Source: Clostridiales bacterium (GTDB lineage Bacteria; Bacillota; Clostridia; Saccharofermentanales; Saccharofermentanaceae). Taken from it: a stretch of DNA of 64,000 nucleotides. A program made the translations under genes and the position numbers. The stretch covers positions 1-64,000 of the forward strand of contig JAGCSR010000049.1 in assembly GCA_017964005.1 (NCBI GenBank), given 5' to 3'. The stretch's first letter is position 1, and each line of letters begins with the position of its first letter. The notes below the pieces were generated by a model that ran no database searches, was not told the DNA's origin, and saw nothing but the letters and a program-made list of their open reading frames with translations. Positions 17,671 through 25,294 of the stretch are shown here, in pieces.

Positions 17671-17854
17671 GGGTCAGGTCGGTTATTTTGGGAGGGAGAG
17701 AAACCGGCTTTGGAGTCTGTCGATTATTTTATTGCCTTTGATCTTAGGCGGCGCTATATATCTGAGGGCGGTCCGGTTTTATGGGCAGTTTGACATGTAC
17801 AGGTTATCCTTATGCCAAAACACATGGCCGTAAATAATCCGACAATGAAGCAAA

Positions 17855-17891
17855 AGATTTTCGACATTTACCGGTCCGAAAATCTGTTTTC
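17855..17891 (+). terminator. Terminator-like hairpin in the transporter leader
   Basis: A 9-bp perfect stem AGATTTTCG/CGAAAATCT (17855-17863 with 17877-17885) with a 13-base loop, followed by GTTTTCTCT. It lies between divergent genes, where no coding transcript needs to end, so it may act as an attenuator or end a small RNA. Confidence 0.4.
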
Positions 17892-17976
17892 TCTGCGATC
17901 TGTATGCAAACGGCCGGCCGGCCTGATATCTGTATTTATGCATTTTTACCAATCTGAGAAGGGCATACGAGTTTCT

Positions 17977-18006
17977 TTGACTTGGGCTCTTGCGTTGGTG
18001 TTTACT
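17977..18006 (+). promoter_or_regulatory. Candidate promoter of the sugar transporter operon
   Basis: TTGACT (17977-17982), 18-base spacer, TTTACT (18001-18006). The -10 is poor, as expected for a promoter that needs an activator such as the YesN protein. Confidence 0.4.
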
Positions 18007-18020
18007 ATGACCAGAGTACA

Positions 18021-18040
18021 TCGGACACCCGGTGTTCCGA
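18021..18040. promoter_or_regulatory. 20-bp dyad downstream of the transporter promoter
   Basis: TCGGACACCC and GGTGTTCCGA form an imperfect inverted repeat with matching outer arms TCGGA/TCCGA and an inner ACACC-C-GGTGT palindrome. It lies at about +8 to +28, a position suited to a repressor. Confidence 0.35.
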
Positions 18041-18078
18041 CAACAAAAACCCTTTGAGGAAGAAAAAGGAGAAACACT

Positions 18079-19044
18079 ATGAAGAAATTTGTGAAAGTTT
18101 TGGTTTCATCTCTTCTCGTAGCTTCCATGGCATTCGCAATGTGTGCATGTAATGCTGGAGGAGGAAAGAAGTCCAACGGCAAGATCAAGGTCGGTATCAT
18201 CAACAACGACCCTAACGAGTCCGGTTATCGTACAGCTAACGATAAGGACATGAAGGCTACCTTCACCGAAGCAAACGGCTATGAGGCTTCCTTCGCTTAT
18301 TCCCTTAAGAACGACGAGCAGATCGCAGCAGCTCAGAAGTTCATTCAGGACGATGTAGATTACCTCCTGATCTCCGCTGCAGCTACAACAGGTTGGGACG
18401 GCGTTCTCGAGCAGGCTAAGAAGGCCGGCATCAAGGTTATCCTCTTCGACAGAACCATCGACGCTTCCGAGGACCTCTATGAGGCTTCCATCGTATCCGA
18501 CATGGCTAAGGAAGGTGAGACCGCTGTTAACTGGCTCGCATCCCAGGGCCTTTCCGAGTACAACGTAATCCACATCCAGGGCGTTATGGGCTCCTCTGCT
18601 CAGATCGGCCGTTCCGGTGCTTTGGACAAGAAGGTTGAGGCTGAGTCCAACTGGAAGATCGTTACACAGCAGACAGCTGAGTGGAACGCAGAGACAGCAC
18701 AGCAGATCGTTCAGGCAGTCATCGACTCCGGCGAGAAGTTCAACGTAATCTACGCTGAGAACGACGATATGGCTAAGGGTGCTGTTCAGGCTCTCGATAA
18801 GGCTAACATCTCTCACGGCGTCGGCAAGGACGTTATCGTTATGGGCTTCGACTGCAACTCCTGGGCACTTCAGGAACTCCTCGCAGGCAACTGGAACTAT
18901 GACGGTCAGTGCAATCCTTTCCAGGCTTCCTACATTGATGACATCATCAAGAACGGCGCTAAGCAGAAGACAGTTATCATGGAAGAGAAGGGCTTCGACG
19001 CTTCCACGATCACAAAGGATGACGTAGATAAGTACGGTATCTGA
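18079..19044 (+). CDS. Sugar ABC transporter substrate-binding lipoprotein (YtfQ-like)
   Basis: A 321-residue Peripla_BP_4 lipoprotein with a lipobox near Cys24 (AMCAC). It captures sugar outside the cell for the ATPase and permeases that follow. Conserved blocks are NESGYRTAND, AAATTGWDGVLEQAKKAGIKVILFDRTI and YAENDDMAKGAVQAL. It is a paralog of the sensor-linked protein at 15561. Its codons are unusually uniform (many GCT, AAG, GTT and TCC), pointing to very high expression, and a strong AAGGAG precedes the ATG. A 16-bp hairpin separates it from the ATPase gene, which fits making more binding protein than membrane parts. Confidence 0.9.
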   Translation: MKKFVKVLVSSLLVASMAFAMCACNAGGGKKSNGKIKVGIINNDPNESGYRTANDKDMKATFTEANGYEASFAYSLKNDEQIAAAQKFIQDDVDYLLISAAATTGWDGVLEQAKKAGIKVILFDRTIDASEDLYEASIVSDMAKEGETAVNWLASQGLSEYNVIHIQGVMGSSAQIGRSGALDKKVEAESNWKIVTQQTAEWNAETAQQIVQAVIDSGEKFNVIYAENDDMAKGAVQALDKANISHGVGKDVIVMGFDCNSWALQELLAGNWNYDGQCNPFQASYIDDIIKNGAKQKTVIMEEKGFDASTITKDDVDKYGI

Positions 19045-19086
19045 TCTTAGGATCCGAATAGTTAATAACATTTAGCTAACCACTGT

Positions 19087-19127
19087 GAATGTGCGATGCG
19101 ATATCCATCGCATCGCACATTCCTTTT
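19087..19127 (+). terminator. Perfect 16-bp intercistronic hairpin after the binding-protein gene
   Basis: Bases 19087-19102 pair perfectly with 19107-19122 around the loop ATCC, followed by CTTTTAT. It is either a leaky terminator or an mRNA-stabilising structure that raises the level of the binding-protein message over the ATPase and permease part. Confidence 0.75.
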
Positions 19128-19151
19128 ATAGCAAAACAGGAGGAGAATACC

Positions 19152-20669
19152 ATGGAAAAAGGCGCAGTCTTGGAAATGCGCGGGATATGCAAATACTTTC
19201 CCGGTGTACGTGCGCTTGAAGGTGTGGATTTCACGTTAAGAGAAGGCGAGATCCATGCTCTTATGGGAGAGAACGGCGCAGGCAAATCAACACTTATCAA
19301 GGTGCTGACAGGCGTTTATCCCAAGGACGGCGGAACCATTAATCTTGCAGGTCACGACCACCCCGTCAACATCCGGTCACCCCAGGAGGCTCAGAACTCC
19401 GGAATCGCAACCGTTTATCAGGAGATCACTCTCTGCCCGAATCTTACGGTTGCCGAAAACATGTATATCGGACGTACCAAAGGTAATCTCACAAATTGGA
19501 AGAAGATCAATGCGGATGCTGCCAGGCTCCTTGATGAACTTGGTATTCCCGCCATGGCTCAGCAGCAGTTAGGGTCCTGTTCCATCGCGGTACAGCAGAT
19601 GGTAGCCATAGCACGTGCAGTCGATATGGACTGTAAGGTATTGATCCTGGACGAGCCTACATCGTCCCTCGACGAACAGGAAGTCGAAAAACTCTTCAGG
19701 CTCATGCGTGACCTTAAGCAGAAGGGAGTAGGCATAATCTTCGTTACACACTTCTTAGAGCAGGTTTATGAAGTATGCGACCGCATCACCGTCTTGCGTG
19801 ACGGTATGCTCGTCGGTGAATACATTATCGAAGACCTGCCCCGTGTCCAGCTCGTATCCAAGATGCTCGGCAAGGATTTCGATGATATGGCCGACATCAA
19901 GAGCGAATCTGACACAGATAATATCGACTATAACGGCACTCCGGTTTATGAGGCAAAAGACCTCACAGGAACCACAGGCATCAAGCCCTTCGACTTCGAG
20001 ATACATAAAGGTGAAGTCAACGGGTTCACGGGCCTTCTGGGATCCGGTCGTTCGGAGTGCGTGCGCGCTATCTTCGGCGCTGATAAGACAGCAGGCGGAA
20101 CGGTCAAGATCAACGGCAAGAACGTTAAGATCAATAAGCCCCTGGATGCCATGAAGAACGGTATCAGTTACCTCCCTGAGGACCGTAAGCTCGACGGTAT
20201 CGTAGGTGACCTGTCCGTAAGAGATAACATCATCCTGGCGCTTCAGGTAATGAAGGGATTCTTCAGACCGTTCACAAAAGCCCAGGCTGAGGCTTTCGCT
20301 GATGAATATATAAAGTTGCTTAGTATAAAGACCGCATCTTCCGACACACCGGTAAAGTCTCTGTCGGGCGGTAACCAGCAGAAAGTAATCCTTGCAAGAT
20401 GGCTTCTTGCAAACCCCGTATATCTGATCCTCGACGAACCTACGAGAGGTATCGATATCGGAACCAAAGTAGAGATCCAAAAGCTCGTACTGAAGCTTGC
20501 GGCGGAAGGCAAGAGCGTAACGTTCATATCTTCCGAGATAGACGAGATGATCCGCACCTGTTCGCGCCTCATCGTCATGCGTGACGGTAAGGTCGTAGGA
20601 GAACTCAAGGGCGATGATCTCAACCAGAATAAGATAATGGCGACGATCGCAGGAGGTGAATCCAAATGA
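19152..20669 (+). CDS. Sugar ABC transporter ATP-binding protein, two ABC domains (YtfR/XylG/RbsA class)
   Basis: A 505-residue fused ATPase that powers sugar import. The start is the ATG at 19152 (MEKGAVLEM), after AGGAGGAG; the frame is open further upstream but crosses the intercistronic hairpin. Domain 1 has Walker A GENGAGKST (39-47) and Walker B LILDEPTSSLDEQ. Domain 2 has a degenerate Walker A (GLLGSGRSE), a good signature LSGGNQQKV and LILDEPTRGIDIG. One weak and one good site is normal for this class. The 3' end overlaps the first permease gene by four bases (ATGA). Confidence 0.93.
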   Translation: MEKGAVLEMRGICKYFPGVRALEGVDFTLREGEIHALMGENGAGKSTLIKVLTGVYPKDGGTINLAGHDHPVNIRSPQEAQNSGIATVYQEITLCPNLTVAENMYIGRTKGNLTNWKKINADAARLLDELGIPAMAQQQLGSCSIAVQQMVAIARAVDMDCKVLILDEPTSSLDEQEVEKLFRLMRDLKQKGVGIIFVTHFLEQVYEVCDRITVLRDGMLVGEYIIEDLPRVQLVSKMLGKDFDDMADIKSESDTDNIDYNGTPVYEAKDLTGTTGIKPFDFEIHKGEVNGFTGLLGSGRSECVRAIFGADKTAGGTVKINGKNVKINKPLDAMKNGISYLPEDRKLDGIVGDLSVRDNIILALQVMKGFFRPFTKAQAEAFADEYIKLLSIKTASSDTPVKSLSGGNQQKVILARWLLANPVYLILDEPTRGIDIGTKVEIQKLVLKLAAEGKSVTFISSEIDEMIRTCSRLIVMRDGKVVGELKGDDLNQNKIMATIAGGESK

Positions 20670-21787
20670 CAGAATCGCAGAAGCAATTACAGCCTAAGAA
20701 GAGCGCCAAAGGGTTCTTCGGAAAGCTCATACAGAATCAGCTGTTCATTCCTATTGCAGCATTGCTGATCCTGGTCATATTCAACCTCATAGCAGATCCT
20801 TCTTTCTTCAAGATCAGTCTTGATGAGAGCAGTGAAGGATTCCTGGTATTATCCGGTTACCTTATTACCATAATCGATAACGCATCGGAACTTGCGATCC
20901 TCGCCATCGGAATGACCCTTGTTACGGCAGCTTCCGGCGGACAGGATATCTCCGTAGGTTCCACTATAGCGATTGCCGGTTCCGTTGTATTGAGAGTCCT
21001 CTGCGGTACTGATTCAAGACCTGATCAGATGAAAGCTCCCATCATCGTGGCATTCATCGTCTGCGTTTTGGTTTCCGCTTTGTTCGGTGCATTCAACGGT
21101 ATGCTGGTCGCATACTTTAAGATACAGCCGATGGTCGCGACCCTCATCCTCTTCACGGCAGGCCGTTCCATCGCAGCATGGATCAACAACAACGAGCTTC
21201 CCATCATCTCCGATCCTTCATTCGGATATTACGGCAACTTCATTCCCGGCATCCCGCTTCCGACACCGGTATTCATAGCGGCGGTATGCATGATAGTGAT
21301 AGCTCTTGTCCTGAAGTTTACCAACTTAAGGCTTTATGCACAGTCGGTAGGTATAAATCCTTCGTCTTCAAGACTTAACGGTATCAATCCTCAGGTCATC
21401 AAGTTCCTGACATTCGTTATCCTCGGCATCTGCGTTGCAGTCGCAGGATTCATCAAGGTATCGCGTCTGTCGACAATCAATTACTCGGTCGTTGCAAAAG
21501 ATATCGAGATGGACGTTATCCTGGCAGTTGCTCTGGGCGGCAACGCTCTGTCCGGCGGTAAGTTCAACATGACTGCATCTATTCTCGGCGCGTATGTTAT
21601 CCAGTTCCTGACAACGACACTGTTCAAGTTCAAGGTCAATTCGGCTGCCATCTCCGCATATAAGGCGGTAGTCGTAATCATCCTGGTCGTTCTGTCGGCT
21701 CCGATCGTCCGCAACAAGCTTATCGAACTGAAGAATAAGATCTCCCGTTCCAAAGCAAATACCCAGGTAGGAAAGGAGGGTGTCTGA
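20666..21787 (+). CDS. Sugar ABC transporter permease 1 (YtfT-like)
   Basis: A 373-residue inner-membrane permease of the BPD_transp_2 (RbsC/XylH) family with about nine hydrophobic helices. It has the family's loop SGGQDISVGSTIAIAGSV (about 91-108) and ALGGNALSGGKFN near 288-300. With the next gene it should form a heterodimeric channel, as in the E. coli YtfT-YjfF galactofuranose importer. The ATG overlaps the ATPase stop. Its N-terminus includes a longer first extracellular segment (about 50-70). Confidence 0.92.
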   Translation: MTESQKQLQPKKSAKGFFGKLIQNQLFIPIAALLILVIFNLIADPSFFKISLDESSEGFLVLSGYLITIIDNASELAILAIGMTLVTAASGGQDISVGSTIAIAGSVVLRVLCGTDSRPDQMKAPIIVAFIVCVLVSALFGAFNGMLVAYFKIQPMVATLILFTAGRSIAAWINNNELPIISDPSFGYYGNFIPGIPLPTPVFIAAVCMIVIALVLKFTNLRLYAQSVGINPSSSRLNGINPQVIKFLTFVILGICVAVAGFIKVSRLSTINYSVVAKDIEMDVILAVALGGNALSGGKFNMTASILGAYVIQFLTTTLFKFKVNSAAISAYKAVVVIILVVLSAPIVRNKLIELKNKISRSKANTQVGKEGV

Positions 21788-21788
21788 T

Positions 21789-22841
21789 ATGTTCACGGTA
21801 AACACTGATACAAGATCTAAGAAACTCAAGAACCGTGTCGCTCTTACCGATACAAACCTCCTTCTGTTTATAACGATCGCGGTATTCGTAGTAATGTACC
21901 TGTGCGCGATCATATTCCTCGGCAAAGGATTTACCAAGCCCCAGGCGTTCTTTAACATCCTTAACGAGAACGCATCGCTCATCATATTATCCTGCGGAAT
22001 GAGCCTTGTCATGATCTGTGGCGGCATCGACATCTCCGTAGGTCAGGTCACTGCCCTGGTATGTATGGCATGCGCGGTCCACCTCGATTTCCAGGGCGGC
22101 AACATCTATACCTCCATGCTGATCGCCCTCGGAATAGGACTGGCCTTCGGTCTCGTTCAGGGCTTCCTGGTCGCATACCTTGAGATCCAGCCGTTCATAG
22201 TAACCCTGGCAGGACTGTTCTTTGCGAAAGGAATGACCACCATAATCAATGCATCGCAGTTCAATGTCGAAAACGAACAGTTCAAGGCATTGAAGGCAAC
22301 CGAAGTTACGGTTCCTCTCATGGGATCATATAACAAAGCAGGTGACTTCATTCCCGCATATGTGGAAGTCGGCGTTCTTGTTGCGGTCTTCGTTGTTATC
22401 GCACTCTTCTGTACATTGAGATGGACAAAGCTCGGACGTAACTTCTACGCTGTCGGCGGCAACAACCAGAGCGCCAACATGCTCGGTATCAACGTCAAGT
22501 TCACCAAGTTCATGGCACATCTTATCTGCGGACTTTGCGCAGGTATCGGCGGATATGTTTACTTCATGCATGTAGGTTCCGGATCTCCGTCCCATGCATC
22601 CGGCGCCGAGATGAACGCCATCGCTTCATCCATCATCGGCGGTACGATGCTGACAGGCGGTGTCGGCAACATCGCAGGTACATTCTTCGGTGTTCTGTCC
22701 CTTTCCACCATTAAGAACATCGTTGCATCATTAGGTCTCGACGAAGCATGGTGGACCAACATCACTGTTGCTGCAATGCTTTGTATCTTCCTTCTCGTTC
22801 AGAGTGTCATCCTTGCCCGTAAGAACAGCAAGAAAAAGTGA
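21789..22841 (+). CDS. Sugar ABC transporter permease 2 (YjfF-like)
   Basis: A 350-residue BPD_transp_2 permease, partner of permease 1. The ATG at 21789 lies 9 bases after AAAGGAGG and one base after the previous stop; an in-frame GTG nine bases upstream is less well placed. Diagnostic loops are CGGIDISVGQVTALVCM and IIGGTMLTGGVGNIAGTFFG. Two different permeases after one ATPase and a YtfQ-like binding protein reproduce the YtfQRT-YjfF gene order, which moves furanose sugars in E. coli. The substrate here is probably L-arabinose or an arabinose-containing sugar. Confidence 0.92.
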   Translation: MFTVNTDTRSKKLKNRVALTDTNLLLFITIAVFVVMYLCAIIFLGKGFTKPQAFFNILNENASLIILSCGMSLVMICGGIDISVGQVTALVCMACAVHLDFQGGNIYTSMLIALGIGLAFGLVQGFLVAYLEIQPFIVTLAGLFFAKGMTTIINASQFNVENEQFKALKATEVTVPLMGSYNKAGDFIPAYVEVGVLVAVFVVIALFCTLRWTKLGRNFYAVGGNNQSANMLGINVKFTKFMAHLICGLCAGIGGYVYFMHVGSGSPSHASGAEMNAIASSIIGGTMLTGGVGNIAGTFFGVLSLSTIKNIVASLGLDEAWWTNITVAAMLCIFLLVQSVILARKNSKKK

Positions 22842-22884
22842 TATGATATTGATATTGATCAATACGGTATGAGGAGGCAACAAA

Positions 22885-24438
22885 GTGGATCTTAAGACAA
22901 CATCACTGGGAATCGAGTTAGGTTCCACACGTATCAAGGCAGTTCTTATCGATAAGGACTATATGCCTGTAGCACAAGGTGACTTCGAGTGGGAGAATCA
23001 GTTTGTCGACGGAATCTGGACTTATTCCATGGATATGATCGTCACCGGCATCCAGTCGTGCTTCGCGGCACTCAAGAAGGATGTCAAGGATAAGTTCGGC
23101 ATAACGTTGGATGAAGTGGGCGGCATCGGCATCTCTGCCATGATGCACGGATATCTTCCCTTCGATAAGGACGGCAAGCAGCTAGCAGAGTTCCGCACAT
23201 GGCGCAACACCATTACGGGCCAGGCGGCTGAGAAACTCACTGAAGTCCTGGGATTCAATATCCCCCAGCGCTGGAGCATCGCCCACTACTATCAGGCGAT
23301 CTTAAACGGCGAAGATCACGTAGGCGATATCGATTATCTTACGACTCTTGCAGGATTCATTCACTGGAAGCTCACAGGTCTTAAGGTTATGGGCGTAGGC
23401 GAAGCATCCGGAATGTTTCCCATAGACAGCGGTAAATGTGATTACAACGAGTCAATGGTCCGAAAGTTCAATGAACTTGCAGGTGTTGACTTAAGATCTA
23501 TACTTCCGAAGGTCCTTGCTGCAGGCGAGGACGCCGGCACCCTGACCGAAGAAGGCGCAAAGTTCTTAGATCCTTCAGGAGACCTCAAGGCAGGCATACC
23601 TGTAGCTCCCTGTGAAGGCGATGCCGGAACGGGAATGGTAGCAACCAATTCCGTTCGTGTAAGAACAGGCAACGTCAGCGCCGGTACATCCGATTTTGCA
23701 ATGGTCGTAGTAGACCACGAGTTGGGCGTTCACCGCGAGATCGATATGGTAACGACTCCCGACGGCGCACCCGTTGCAATGGTCCACTGCAATAACTGCA
23801 CATCTGACATCAACGCATGGGTCAATATCTTCAGGGAGTTTACTGCTTTGTTCGGTGTAGATATCCCCAAGGGCGATATGTACGCGAAGCTTTTCCAGGC
23901 AGCCCTTGAGGGAGACCCCGATTGCGGCGGGCTCCTGTCATTCAACTATCTGTCGGGTGAAGGTGTTACCGATATGGATGAGGGACGTCCGGTATTTGCA
24001 AGGACTCCCGATGCCGGCTTTACGTTGGCTAACTTCATGAGAACCCATCTTCAGTCCGCTCTTGCGACTCTCAAGATCGGCATGGATATCCTTTCCGAGA
24101 CTGAGAATGTCAAGATCGATAAGCTCCTGGGACACGGCGGATTCTTCAAGACCCCCGAAGTCGGCCAGCGCCTTCTGTCTGCTGCAGTCGAAGCTCCCGT
24201 ATCGGTAATGGAGACGGCAGGAGAGGGAGGACCTTACGGCATGGCACTTCTCGTATCCTATATGCTTAATAAGGAAGAAGGCGAGACTTTGCCTGATTTC
24301 CTGGATAACAAGGTTTTCGCGAATGCAAAGTGCACAACGCTCATGGCAGATCCTTCCGATATAGAAGGGTTCAAGGCGTTCCTGGATAAGTACAAGAAAG
24401 CTCTTCCCATGGAGCAGTGCGCAACGGAGGTAATGTGA
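22885..24438 (+). CDS. FGGY-family sugar kinase, probable L-ribulokinase
   Basis: Phosphorylates a sugar at the expense of ATP. The start is GTG at 22885 behind GAGGAGG. The 517-residue protein has the FGGY N-terminal phosphate loop ([15 protein letters not shown], about 9-23), the [11 protein letters not shown] region, the catalytic-site CEGDAGTGM (about 233-241) and the C-terminal actin-like half with [14 protein letters not shown]. It is immediately followed, with a 1-base overlap, by L-ribulose-5-phosphate 4-epimerase. That makes L-ribulose the likely substrate, giving L-ribulose 5-phosphate. It is not a classical AraB by eye, so xylulose or another ketose is possible. No araA isomerase is in the window. 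Confidence 0.82.
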   Translation: MDLKTTSLGIELGSTRIKAVLIDKDYMPVAQGDFEWENQFVDGIWTYSMDMIVTGIQSCFAALKKDVKDKFGITLDEVGGIGISAMMHGYLPFDKDGKQLAEFRTWRNTITGQAAEKLTEVLGFNIPQRWSIAHYYQAILNGEDHVGDIDYLTTLAGFIHWKLTGLKVMGVGEASGMFPIDSGKCDYNESMVRKFNELAGVDLRSILPKVLAAGEDAGTLTEEGAKFLDPSGDLKAGIPVAPCEGDAGTGMVATNSVRVRTGNVSAGTSDFAMVVVDHELGVHREIDMVTTPDGAPVAMVHCNNCTSDINAWVNIFREFTALFGVDIPKGDMYAKLFQAALEGDPDCGGLLSFNYLSGEGVTDMDEGRPVFARTPDAGFTLANFMRTHLQSALATLKIGMDILSETENVKIDKLLGHGGFFKTPEVGQRLLSAAVEAPVSVMETAGEGGPYGMALLVSYMLNKEEGETLPDFLDNKVFANAKCTTLMADPSDIEGFKAFLDKYKKALPMEQCATEVM

Positions 24439-25127
24439 TGTTAGAAGAACTCAAAGCAAAAGTCTTGGAGGCTAACCTCTTACTTCCCAAGTACGGACTG
24501 GTAACATTCACCTGGGGCAATGTCAGCGGCATCGACCGTGACAAGGGTCTTGTGGTCATTAAGCCCTCCGGCGTCGAGTACGATTCCATGACAGCCGATG
24601 ATATGGTCGTCGTAGATCTTGACGGCAACGTTGTTGAAGGGAAGTGGAAGCCTTCTTCCGATACTCCTACTCACGTTGTTCTTTACAAGGCCTTCCCAAA
24701 TATCGGCGGTGTAGTCCATACACACTCACGCTGGGCAGTAACCTTTGCCCAGGCAGGCCGCGCGATCCCTGCAATGGGAACGACACAGGGCGATTACTTC
24801 TACGGTGATATTCCCTGCACACGCCCCATGACCGATGAGGAGATCGGCGGCGAGTACGAGAAAGAAACAGGCGATGTTATCGTCGAGACCTTCGCGGACA
24901 AAGATCCTGATGCCATCCCCGCTGTAAACGTCTTCTCACACGGACCTTTCACCTGGGGAACGGATCCCTTCAACGCAGTGCATAACGCTGTCGTAATGGA
25001 GGAAGTGGCATTCATGGATTTCCATGCTCTGATGCTGAACCCCGAGGCCGGCAGGATGCAGCAGACACTCCTGGATAAACACTATCTTCGAAAACACGGC
25101 GCCAATGCCTACTACGGCCAGGGCTGA
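24438..25127 (+). CDS. araD: L-ribulose-5-phosphate 4-epimerase
   Basis: Converts L-ribulose 5-phosphate to D-xylulose 5-phosphate, the step that links arabinose to the pentose phosphate pathway. The 229-residue protein is a class II aldolase/AraD-type enzyme with zinc ligands His94 and His96 (VHTHSRW) and His168 (FSHGPFTWG), matching the E. coli spacing. The catalytic-loop [18 protein letters not shown] is present. The start is the ATG at 24438 after CGGAGG, overlapping the kinase stop by one base. A GTG at 24417 is also in frame but has no ribosome binding site. Confidence 0.94.
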   Translation: MLEELKAKVLEANLLLPKYGLVTFTWGNVSGIDRDKGLVVIKPSGVEYDSMTADDMVVVDLDGNVVEGKWKPSSDTPTHVVLYKAFPNIGGVVHTHSRWAVTFAQAGRAIPAMGTTQGDYFYGDIPCTRPMTDEEIGGEYEKETGDVIVETFADKDPDAIPAVNVFSHGPFTWGTDPFNAVHNAVVMEEVAFMDFHALMLNPEAGRMQQTLLDKHYLRKHGANAYYGQG

Positions 25128-25176
25128 CGCCACATAACAAAGCTCTTTTATAATCTAAACAGTTTGCCTCTTGTAG

Positions 25177-25230
25177 AGTAAGGATCCGCTGCAATACCCC
25201 CCCACCCCTCGCAGCGGATCCTTACTGTTT
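25177..25230 (+). terminator. Terminator-like hairpin closing the sugar operon
   Basis: A perfect 16-bp stem (25177-25192 with 25211-25226) around an 18-base C-rich loop, followed by GTTTGC. The stem is very strong but the T tract is short. An isolated TATAAT at 25150-25155 lies just upstream. Confidence 0.75.
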
Positions 25231-25237
25231 GCAGATT

Positions 25238-25265
25238 TTGGTCCTGTCCTATGTTGTGGTACAAT
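25238..25265 (+). promoter_or_regulatory. Promoter of the metallopeptidase-like lipoprotein gene
   Basis: TTGGTC (25238-25243), 16-base spacer, TACAAT (25260-25265). It leaves about 22 bases to the ATG, with AAGGAG. Confidence 0.55.
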
Positions 25266-25294
25266 CATCTGGGGAAATATAAGGAGTAAAGAAA

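Larger units (their letters stand above)
17671..18078 (+). other. Long intergenic region ahead of the sugar transporter
   Basis: About 410 bases without a convincing gene. It holds an isolated TTGACA at 17790, a terminator-like hairpin (17855-17885), a weak promoter (17977-18006), a 20-bp dyad (18021-18040) and AAGGAG before the binding-protein ATG. An 81-codon open frame at 17812 has no ribosome binding site and no family resemblance. Confidence 0.6.

Noticed and set aside
17796..17809. Catabolite-response (cre) site TGTACAGGTTATCC
   Set aside because: It matches 11 of 14 consensus positions but misses the central CG, which is the most conserved part.
17812..18057. 81-codon open frame before the transporter
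   Set aside because: No ribosome binding site, no family resemblance, and it runs through a hairpin and the predicted promoter.
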